Shown here: positions 57,446 to 64,000 of the stretch, piece after piece | Layout: each line of letters starts with the position of its first letter | Position numbering within the stretch: position 1 is the stretch's first letter | From: Shewanella avicenniae | GTDB lineage: Bacteria; Pseudomonadota; Gammaproteobacteria; Enterobacterales; Shewanellaceae | Assembly (NCBI RefSeq): GCF_017354945.1 | Contig: NZ_CP071503.1 | Span: 992,001 to 1,056,000 of the forward strand | Direction of reading: 5' to 3' | Length of the DNA stretch: 64,000 nucleotides | Notes under the pieces: model-generated | What the model saw: only the letters and a program-made list of their open reading frames with translations | What the model was told of the DNA's origin: nothing | The model's database searches: none | Translations under genes and position numbers: made by a program

Positions 57446-57715
57446 ATGTCACTAAGTACTGAACAAAAAGCAGAAATTCTGGCGAAATTTGGCCGCGGCG
57501 AAGCCGACACTGGCTCACCAGAAGTTCAAGTTGCCCTGCTGACTGCACAGATCAACCATCTGCAAGGTCACTTTAAAGAGCACAAAAAAGATCACCACTC
57601 ACGTCGTGGTCTGCTGCGTATGGTAAGCGCACGTCGTAAACTGTTGGCTTATCTGAGCAAGAAAGACAACGCACGTTACGTTGCTCTGATCCAAGAACTG
57701 GGTCTGCGTCGCTAA
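57446..57715 (+). CDS. rpsO: 30S ribosomal protein S15
   Basis: 89 residues, ATG 57446 with GGAGAAACTC upstream (a TTG at 57434 is in frame but improbable). Contains [13 protein letters not shown] [20 protein letters not shown] and [20 protein letters not shown], diagnostic for S15, which binds 16S helices 20-22. It may autoregulate via its leader. In many relatives pnp follows directly; here a minus-strand GGDEF-EAL gene intervenes. Confidence 0.98.
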   Translation: MSLSTEQKAEILAKFGRGEADTGSPEVQVALLTAQINHLQGHFKEHKKDHHSRRGLLRMVSARRKLLAYLSKKDNARYVALIQELGLRR

Positions 57716-57728
57716 TAGCGATTCGGCA

Positions 57729-57758
57729 CAAAAAAGGAGGCTTATGCCTCCTTTTTTG
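57729..57758. terminator. Bidirectional terminator after rpsO
   Basis: CAAAAAAGGAGGC, loop TTAT, GCCTCCTTTTTTG. Serves rpsO and the convergent GGDEF-EAL gene. Confidence 0.93.
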
Positions 57759-57776
57759 TTGGCCAAAATTTATGGA

Positions 57777-59813
57777 TTACGACTGAACTTGGCGGCTTCT
57801 TGGTGCCAAATAGAGTTGTTCGAACTCTTCGATTGGCAACGGCTTACTGTAGTAAAAACCTTGGCCAATCACACAACCATTACTCTTTAACCAGCGCTCT
57901 TGCTGTTCGTTCTCAATCCCTTCCGCCACAATATTGAGATGCAGTTGTTTGCCAAGGGTCAGAATCGTCGACGCTATTGCATTGTCGTGGGGTAAATCAG
58001 ATACAAATGCTCGGTCGATTTTCAGCGTAGTGATCGGCAGATGGCGCAGATAAGACAGTGACGAATAGCCCGTGCCAAAATCATCAACCGCAATCCCAAA
58101 TCCTGCTGACTTTAACTGCTTCAGCTTGTTGATGGCTAAATCGATATCGTCCATCAGCGAGGTCTCGGTAATCTCGATTTCAATCAAACTCGGGTCGATT
58201 TGATAGCGCATGGCCATCCGTTTGATATCAGGGATGAGGCTCGCATCCGCAAACTGTTTCGAGGACACGTTACATGCCACCGTGGTGCTGGTGTTGTACA
58301 GTTTCTGCCATTTGCTCAATGATTTACAAGTTTGCTCCAATACCCAACGGCCAATCGGCACAATAATGCCAGTTTCTTCAGCAACGGGAATAAAGGTCAT
58401 TGGACTGATTAAGCGACCTTCATGCTGCCAGCGGATCAGTGCTTCACAGCCCACCAGTTCGCCAGTGTGAATATCTAGTTTAGGTTGGAAGTGCAGTAAA
58501 AACTCGTTGTTGATGATGGCATCGTGCAGCGAGGCTTCGGTTCTGAGGCGCACAGCGGCTTTTTCAGTCATCTGTTGTTTAAAGAAAGACCACTGATTTG
58601 AACCGATAGCCTTGGCGTTATACATCGCCATATCGGCATGGCGAATAAGATCTTCAGGGGTTTGGCCATCATCGGGAAATAACGAAATCCCCACAGATGC
58701 GGCTGGATGCAGCGAATGGTCATCAAGCTTAATGGGCGTTTGTAGCTGTCTGATGAGTTTATCGACAAACTCTGCGGCTTCATTCGCAGAGCGTAGTTCA
58801 TCATGCAAAATTACAAATTCATCACCACCAAGGCGCGCGACTGTACCGCGGTTGCCAACAAAACGACGCAGCATTAACGCTACGCGGATCAGAAACTGGT
58901 CGCCAAGCGCATGGCCAAGTGAATCGTTCACGTTTTTGAAGCGATCTAAATCGATAAACAATACACCCAATTGTTGATTACTGGCTTTGGCCCGTTGAAT
59001 GGCTACGGCAATGGTTTCTAACAGTAAGGTGCGGTTGGGCAGGCCAGTTAAGCTGTCTCGGGTAGCCAGTTTGCGCAGTTTGTTTTGGGTTTGGGTAAAC
59101 TCCATCAAAATTTGATTCAGCTTGGTGGTGACTATGCCAAGTTCATCATCTTCATGATTGCTAAACGTGGGCAATAGGTGATTGTCGGGTGACTCTGGGT
59201 CAATGCGATCAATGGCTTCGCCAATTTTGGCAATCGGCTGGGTTAAGAAACGATGGAAAATAAACGACAACACTAAGGTGATAAACAGTGCGCGCGCCAA
59301 TGTGGCGAAAAAGCTCATCTGTAGCTGGCTGAACAGGGCTTTGGCCAAGTCCCGTGTATCGTAGTCAATATAGAGCGTACCAATATGTTGCGGCTTTTTA
59401 TTGATGGACGACTCGGGTGGATTATACAGATCGCGCGATACCTGTTTCAGCGGCCCGAACAGCCTGCTGCCAATTGCTAGGTAGATGTCTGCGGTTTCAT
59501 CGACACGATTATCTAAATTGACGAATTTTTCGCTGTTATCCAACAGCACTTTAGCACTGGCGATATAGTCTACATTTAGAATGCCTTCGAGCGTTTGTTC
59601 TGCCAACGCTCTATCAAAGGCCCATACGGCGCTCTCTAACGGGTGTTCAACCGAATCTAACAATTCCTGCTGCGCATTTTCCAACGTCTCAGTTTGTACT
59701 TTTACCAGCATCAGTACTTCAACGATAAAGATGGCAAAGGCAAAAAAAAGCGCTGTCATTACCACGAGTACTGTTTGTTTGAATGTGAGTGATTTAAAAC
59801 GCGTTTTTCTCAT
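57777..59813 (-). CDS. Membrane HAMP-GGDEF-EAL protein (c-di-GMP turnover)
   Basis: 678 residues, ATG 59813. A membrane helix (about 12-35), a periplasmic sensor of about 130 residues, a second helix (about 168-188) with a HAMP-like linker, a GGDEF domain with intact RLGGDEFVIL, and an EAL domain with CEALIRWQHEG, NVSSKQF, EIEITETSLMDD, DDFGTGYSSLSYLRHL and KIDRAFV, all catalytic blocks for phosphodiesterase activity. The upstream half of the I-site (RxxD) is not evident (FVGNRGTVARLGG), so product inhibition of the cyclase half is unlikely. Whether both activities operate cannot be told. It lies opposite in sense between rpsO and pnp. Confidence 0.92.
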   Translation of the reverse strand: MRKTRFKSLTFKQTVLVVMTALFFAFAIFIVEVLMLVKVQTETLENAQQELLDSVEHPLESAVWAFDRALAEQTLEGILNVDYIASAKVLLDNSEKFVNLDNRVDETADIYLAIGSRLFGPLKQVSRDLYNPPESSINKKPQHIGTLYIDYDTRDLAKALFSQLQMSFFATLARALFITLVLSFIFHRFLTQPIAKIGEAIDRIDPESPDNHLLPTFSNHEDDELGIVTTKLNQILMEFTQTQNKLRKLATRDSLTGLPNRTLLLETIAVAIQRAKASNQQLGVLFIDLDRFKNVNDSLGHALGDQFLIRVALMLRRFVGNRGTVARLGGDEFVILHDELRSANEAAEFVDKLIRQLQTPIKLDDHSLHPAASVGISLFPDDGQTPEDLIRHADMAMYNAKAIGSNQWSFFKQQMTEKAAVRLRTEASLHDAIINNEFLLHFQPKLDIHTGELVGCEALIRWQHEGRLISPMTFIPVAEETGIIVPIGRWVLEQTCKSLSKWQKLYNTSTTVACNVSSKQFADASLIPDIKRMAMRYQIDPSLIEIEITETSLMDDIDLAINKLKQLKSAGFGIAVDDFGTGYSSLSYLRHLPITTLKIDRAFVSDLPHDNAIASTILTLGKQLHLNIVAEGIENEQQERWLKSNGCVIGQGFYYSKPLPIEEFEQLYLAPRSRQVQS

Positions 59814-60007
59814 CTAAACCATTCCAATGTGTGAGATTTCGGCTCATGACTCTAAGATTAGTCTAAATATTCCAGTTAAGTTGTCTGTAAAGATCTATTT
59901 TAAAAAAATTCTCCGGCCGCAAAGTTATGCAATCGCTTTATTCAGATAGAAGCATTGCTGTATACTTACGCGCGAAAATTAAGGTTATTAATTAAGGAAT
60001 GGGTCAC

Positions 60008-62104
60008 GTGAATCCAATAGTTAAGAGTTTTGAGTATGGTCAGCATACTGTCACCCTGGAAACAGGTGTTATCGCACGTCAAGCCGATGCAGCCGTTATG
60101 GCCAGCATGGGCGACACCACAGTTTTGGTAACGGTTGTCGGTAAAAAAGATGCAGATCCTGGCCGTGACTTCTTCCCTCTTACAGTGAATTATCAGGAAA
60201 AAACTTACGCAGCGGGTAAGATTCCGGGTGGTTTCTTTAAGCGAGAAGGACGTCCATCAGAAGATGAAACTTTGATCGCCCGCCTTATCGACCGTCCTAT
60301 CCGTCCACTTTTCCCTGATGGTTTCACCAACGAAGTTCAGGTTATCGTGACTGTAGTTTCGGTTGATCCACAGATTGAGCCAGACATTGTTGCAATGATT
60401 GGTACATCTGCTGCGTTGGCTATTTCTGGTATTCCATTTAACGGTCCTCTGGGCGCTGCCCGTGTAGGTTACGTGAATGGTGAATACATCCTCAACCCAG
60501 GTGCAGAAGCGCTGGTCAACAGCCAACTGGATTTGGTGGTTGCGGGTACTCAAGCTGCGGTTCTGATGGTTGAATCAGAAGCAAAAGTACTGGCAGAAGA
60601 AGTGATGTTGGGTGCTGTTGTTTATGGTCACGATCAACAACAAGTTGTGATCAACGCGATTAACGAGTTCAAAGCCGAAGCCGGTAAACCAGCTTGGAAT
60701 TGGACTGCACCAGCGAAAAACGAAACCTTGGCTGAAAAAGTGAAAGCCGCTGCTGAAGCTGGTTTGACTGAAGCATACCAAATCACTGCTAAGCAAGAGC
60801 GCTATGCTGCTGTTGCTGATGTGAAGAAAGCTGCCATCGAGCAACTGTTGGCTGCAGATCCAGAACTGGATACGCAAGAAGCTGACAACCTGCTGGGTAG
60901 CTTGGAAAAAGCAGTTGTACGTAGCCGTATCATCAAAGGTATGCCACGTATCGACGGTCGTGAACCTGATATGATACGTGCGCTGAGCGTGATGGCGGGC
61001 GTATTGCCACGTACTCACGGTAGTGCATTGTTCACTCGTGGTGAAACCCAAGCACTGGTAACCTGTACGCTGGGTACTGAGCGTGATGCGCAAAAAATCG
61101 ACTCTATCATGGGCGAGCGCACCAACCGCTTTATGCTGCACTACAACTTCCCTCCATATTCAGTAGGTGAAACCGGCATGGTTGGTTCACCAAAACGTCG
61201 TGAAATCGGTCACGGCAAACTGGCATGGCGTGGTGTGAATGCAGTAATGCCTTCTGCTGAAGAGTTCCCATACTCAGTACGTGTGGTATCAGAAATCACT
61301 GAATCTAACGGTTCAAGCTCTATGGCTTCTGTATGTGGTACTTCACTGGCACTGATGGATGCGGGTGTACCTATCAAGACTTCTGTTGCGGGTATCGCAA
61401 TGGGCTTGGTGAAAGAAGGTGATGACTTTGTAGTACTGTCTGACATTCTGGGTGATGAAGATCACCTGGGCGACATGGACTTCAAAGTAGCCGGTACTCG
61501 CGATGGTGTGACTGCACTGCAGATGGACATCAAGATCGAAGGTATCACCAAAGAGATCATGGAGATTGCACTGCGCCAAGCTTATGGTGCCCGTGTCCAT
61601 ATCCTGAACGTGATGGATCAAGCGATCAACACTGCGCGTTCTGAAATCTCTGAACATGCTCCACGTATCACTACTATCAAGATCAATCCAGAAAAAATCC
61701 GTGATGTTATCGGTAAAGGCGGCGCTACTATTCGTGCACTGACTGAAGAAACCGGTACCACCATTGAGCTGGAAGACGACGGTACTGTGAAGATCGCTTC
61801 AAGCAATGGCGAAGCCACCAAAGAAGCTATCCGCCGCATCGAAGAGATCACTGCTGAAGTTGAAGTGGGTCGTGTTTACAAAGGTAAGGTTATCCGTATC
61901 GTTGATTTCGGTGCGTTCGTTAACATTCTTCCGGGTAAAGATGGTCTGGTACACATCTCGCAAATCTCTGATGAGCGTGTAGCTAACGTGTCTGATCACT
62001 TAGAACTGAACCAAGAAGTTGAAGTGAAAGTGATGGAAGTTGACCGTCAAGGCCGTGTACGTCTGTCGATCAAAGAAGCTAAGCCAGCTGGCGCTGCTGA
62101 ATAA
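60008..62104 (+). CDS. pnp: Polyribonucleotide nucleotidyltransferase
   Basis: 698 residues from GTG 60008 ([20 protein letters not shown]); TAAGGA lies nine bases upstream, whereas ATG 59999 abuts it too closely. Two RNase PH domains, with the catalytic block in the second ([13 protein letters not shown], and [19 protein letters not shown]), a KH domain ([18 protein letters not shown]) and an S1 domain ([18 protein letters not shown]). A 3'-5' phosphorolytic exonuclease of the RNA degradosome. A terminator follows. Confidence 0.97.
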   Translation: MNPIVKSFEYGQHTVTLETGVIARQADAAVMASMGDTTVLVTVVGKKDADPGRDFFPLTVNYQEKTYAAGKIPGGFFKREGRPSEDETLIARLIDRPIRPLFPDGFTNEVQVIVTVVSVDPQIEPDIVAMIGTSAALAISGIPFNGPLGAARVGYVNGEYILNPGAEALVNSQLDLVVAGTQAAVLMVESEAKVLAEEVMLGAVVYGHDQQQVVINAINEFKAEAGKPAWNWTAPAKNETLAEKVKAAAEAGLTEAYQITAKQERYAAVADVKKAAIEQLLAADPELDTQEADNLLGSLEKAVVRSRIIKGMPRIDGREPDMIRALSVMAGVLPRTHGSALFTRGETQALVTCTLGTERDAQKIDSIMGERTNRFMLHYNFPPYSVGETGMVGSPKRREIGHGKLAWRGVNAVMPSAEEFPYSVRVVSEITESNGSSSMASVCGTSLALMDAGVPIKTSVAGIAMGLVKEGDDFVVLSDILGDEDHLGDMDFKVAGTRDGVTALQMDIKIEGITKEIMEIALRQAYGARVHILNVMDQAINTARSEISEHAPRITTIKINPEKIRDVIGKGGATIRALTEETGTTIELEDDGTVKIASSNGEATKEAIRRIEEITAEVEVGRVYKGKVIRIVDFGAFVNILPGKDGLVHISQISDERVANVSDHLELNQEVEVKVMEVDRQGRVRLSIKEAKPAGAAE

Positions 62105-62126
62105 GCACTTGCCAACAAGTGACAAG

Positions 62127-62151
62127 AGGAGATCTGCGGATCTCCTTTTTT
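62127..62151 (+). terminator. pnp terminator
   Basis: AGGAGATC, loop TGCG, GATCTCCT, then six Ts. Confidence 0.9.
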
Positions 62152-62254
62152 ATTGCCGCAGTAAAATATTCTCATCGCACTCGGCGGCAATATTGGCGGG
62201 CTGCGGCAGCAGTTGATAATATAAATGCTTATACGCAATAAAAAGGATTGGGAA

Positions 62255-63166
62255 ATGAGCGGGAAAGTGCGTGCCGTATTGATGGCACTGATCGCTGGGT
62301 CTGGGCTGTTATTGGGCGGTTGTGCCACCACAGCCAAGAATGAGGTGCAAGGACAACTGCTGGTCGCGCCTGTCTTAAATGACTACAAACTAGAAATGAC
62401 CTTGGCCAAGCTCAATGAAATTCTTGTCTCCGCTAAGTTAACCGACGAGCAACGCGCACGGTTTATCTATGAGCGCGGCGTGATATATGACCGTCTTGGT
62501 TTGCGACTCAATGCTCGTATTCAATTTCATCAAGCTCTGTCGATCAAGCCTGATCTCGCCGATGCCTACAATTTCATGGGGATCTATTTAACCCAAGAAG
62601 GCAATTACGAAAGTGCTTACGAGGCATTTGACTCAGTGCTAGAGCTGATCCCCGATTATGACTACGCCTATCTCAACCGTGGCATAGCGCTGTATTACGC
62701 CGGAATGCCCGAATTGGCCACGCGTGATATGACCACGTTTTATCAGCAAGATCCGCAAGATGGTTATCGCGTTTTATGGCTCTACCTCGCTCAAACCGAA
62801 GTCGATGCGGCGAAAGCTAAGTTAGCGCTGCAAAAAAATCGTACTGGATTGGCGGGGGATGTGTGGGCGACCGTAATTGTAGATTATCTGTTGGGACGCC
62901 ATTCCGATGCGGAGTTGTTGGCGCTGGCAAAGCAAAAACTGACACAGCCGCGAGAATATATTGAGCGTTTGTGCGAAGCCTATTTCTATATGGCCAAGGC
63001 GGCGATTGCTCAGCAGAAAAACGACAAAGCGGCGCAGTATTTACGTTTGACCCTCGCGACCAACATCTTTGATTTTGTGGAATATCGCTATGCTCGCGTC
63101 GAACTGAGTCGATTGCTGAAAACTGATCAGGACGCTGAATTTGAAACACAACCCGCCAAGCAGTAA
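62255..63166 (+). CDS. nlpI: Lipoprotein NlpI
   Basis: 303 residues from ATG 62255 (AAGGA seven bases upstream; ATG 62225 lacks one). The lipoprotein signal is MSGKVRAVLMALIAGSGLLL then GGC. Tetratricopeptide repeats are plain: FIYERGVIYDRLGLRLNARI, ADAYNFMGIYLTQEGNYESA and YDYAYLNRGIALYYAGMPEL. NlpI is a periplasmic adaptor for peptidoglycan hydrolases and the protease Prc. pnp-nlpI order is as in E. coli. Confidence 0.94.
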   Translation: MSGKVRAVLMALIAGSGLLLGGCATTAKNEVQGQLLVAPVLNDYKLEMTLAKLNEILVSAKLTDEQRARFIYERGVIYDRLGLRLNARIQFHQALSIKPDLADAYNFMGIYLTQEGNYESAYEAFDSVLELIPDYDYAYLNRGIALYYAGMPELATRDMTTFYQQDPQDGYRVLWLYLAQTEVDAAKAKLALQKNRTGLAGDVWATVIVDYLLGRHSDAELLALAKQKLTQPREYIERLCEAYFYMAKAAIAQQKNDKAAQYLRLTLATNIFDFVEYRYARVELSRLLKTDQDAEFETQPAKQ

Positions 63167-63214
63167 TCGCTGGGCGTTGGCTATACCGAGCCAGTTCATT
63201 AGGCACAGTGCGAC

Positions 63215-63766
63215 ATGAAAATTTTCTATCTCCACGGACTTGGCTCTAGCGGCCAAGCCTCCACCGCCACCGGGCTCGCCCAAGCTGGCTTTGAAGTGAT
63301 TGCGCCAGATTATCAGCCAGAGTTATTCAATCTGAGTTTGGCAACGCAGTGGCCGTTAGTGGAACGCTGTCAGCCATCCGCCATTGTGGGCACGTCAATG
63401 GGCGCTTACTACGCGCTGAAACTGGCCGAGCGTTTTGAAATCCCGGTGGTGGCCGTTAATGCCTGCTATGAGCCCGGCAGATTATTGGCAAAATACCTCA
63501 ATGAACCGGCAATGAACTTTCAAACCCAAGCGCCTATTCCGTTCACTGCGCAGATGTTAGCTCAGTTCCAGCCGCTAAATCCAAGTCGAATCCTCAAGCC
63601 AAAAATTCTGATTGGTGATGCCGATGAGGTTATACCCGCAGACTATCAGCAAACCTTCTGCCGCGCTAAGGGCTGGCAGTGGCAAAGCGTAGATTGGGGC
63701 CATCGAGTTGGCGATTGTGCATTACTGGCGCAGATTATTCACGCACATGTCGCCACGTATGGCTAA
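63215..63766 (+). CDS. yqiA: YqiA-type esterase (UPF0227)
   Basis: 183 residues, ATG 63215. Small alpha/beta hydrolase: MKIFYLHGLGSSGQA carries the oxyanion HG, GTSMGAYYA the nucleophile Ser, IGDADEVIPADYQ the Asp, and WGHRVGD the His. It resembles YqiA/UPF0227 esterases more than other small hydrolases. 48 bases after nlpI, so likely cotranscribed. Substrate unknown. Confidence 0.85.
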   Translation: MKIFYLHGLGSSGQASTATGLAQAGFEVIAPDYQPELFNLSLATQWPLVERCQPSAIVGTSMGAYYALKLAERFEIPVVAVNACYEPGRLLAKYLNEPAMNFQTQAPIPFTAQMLAQFQPLNPSRILKPKILIGDADEVIPADYQQTFCRAKGWQWQSVDWGHRVGDCALLAQIIHAHVATYG

Positions 63767-63892
63767 CTTATCAGTGTCATTAAGCGCGAATTCGTGCTCG
63801 CTTTGACCTGAGAATGGGTTTTACTTGGCTTGTTAGATTGTTTCTGCGGCGCAGATCAGCGAAAATACCGCACTTTAAAATTGTATGTGTCT

Positions 63893-63930
63893 GAAGCGAG
63901 CCCACGCTAGGCGTGTTGAGTCCTCGCTTC
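63893..63930 (+). promoter_or_regulatory. Two-level hairpin in the prfC leader
   Basis: GAAGCGAG (63893-63900) pairs with CTCGCTTC (63923-63930), enclosing CACGC/GCGTG around a TAG loop (63903-63915). No T run follows, so it is more likely a leader structure than a terminator. Confidence 0.5.
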
Positions 63931-63955
63931 CTGTCTAACAGAAGATTGTTAATCC

Positions 63956-64000
63956 ATGTCGAACTCAGCCATCGCCACAGAAATCGGTAAACGCCGAACT
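63956..64000 (+). CDS. prfC: Peptide chain release factor 3, N-terminal fragment
   Basis: ATG 63956 opens 15 codons (MSNSAIATEIGKRRT) to the right edge. The GKRRT step directly precedes the FAIISHPDAGKTT G1 motif in RF3 proteins, and the position after pnp-nlpI suits prfC in Shewanella. Only the start is visible, so the call rests on a few residues and context. Confidence 0.6.
   Translation, partial: MSNSAIATEIGKRRT

Overview
The window reads as chromosome of a marine-type gammaproteobacterium, most likely Shewanella or a close relative. The housekeeping genes align closely by eye with Escherichia coli proteins and keep the classical order (carAB-greA-yhbY-rlmE-ftsH-folP-glmM-tpiA-secG-tRNA-Leu-tRNA-fMet-rimP-nusA-infB-rbfA-truB-rpsO). 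The Shewanella flavour comes from a tetraheme cytochrome c paired with a Tat-exported flavoprotein reductase, several c-di-GMP enzymes, a pepsin-like cytoplasmic aspartic protease (shewasin type) and a split borosin pair (SonM/SonA type). No database search was possible, so all identifications rest on motifs and recalled family sequences.

Region by region. 1-6710 is an accessory island of lower coding density: a truncated ankyrin-type ORF running off the left edge, a HicA-like small protein, a 46-residue SMP-like protein, a Glyoxalase_8-domain protein, then two orphan integron gene cassettes with recognisable attC sites but no integrase in view, then a complete IS2-group insertion sequence with 27-bp ends and a 5-bp target duplication. 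6785-15280 is ordinary chromosome: phospholipase D/cardiolipin synthase-like lipoprotein, HAD phosphatase, AraC-type regulator, rlmF, a ModA-like binding protein and a membrane GAF-GGDEF diguanylate cyclase. 15366-17460 is the split tetraheme/flavoprotein respiratory reductase.

18157-22822 is the most interesting part: a compact minus-strand operon, in transcription order aspartic protease, GNAT acetyltransferase, borosin alpha-N-methyltransferase, borosin-type precursor peptide, and a diguanylate cyclase. The genes overlap by 4 bases (ATGA) at two junctions, are 2 bases apart at a third, and overlap by about 23 bases at the last. It looks like a ribosomal natural-product locus with its own candidate maturation protease and tailoring acetyltransferase.

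22984-37900 holds valS-holC, a small membrane protein with a ModF-like ABC ATPase whose first P-loop is lost, a solitary type IV pilin, a secreted M1 peptidase, a YdeP-type molybdoenzyme, an AaeXAB-like efflux operon and fklB. 37956-64000 is the translation, transcription and envelope core: dapB, carAB, greA, rlmE-ftsH, folP-glmM, tpiA-secG with two tRNAs, the rimP-nusA-infB-rbfA-truB operon, rpsO, an opposite-strand GGDEF-EAL protein that separates rpsO from pnp, then nlpI, yqiA and the first 15 codons of prfC at the right edge.
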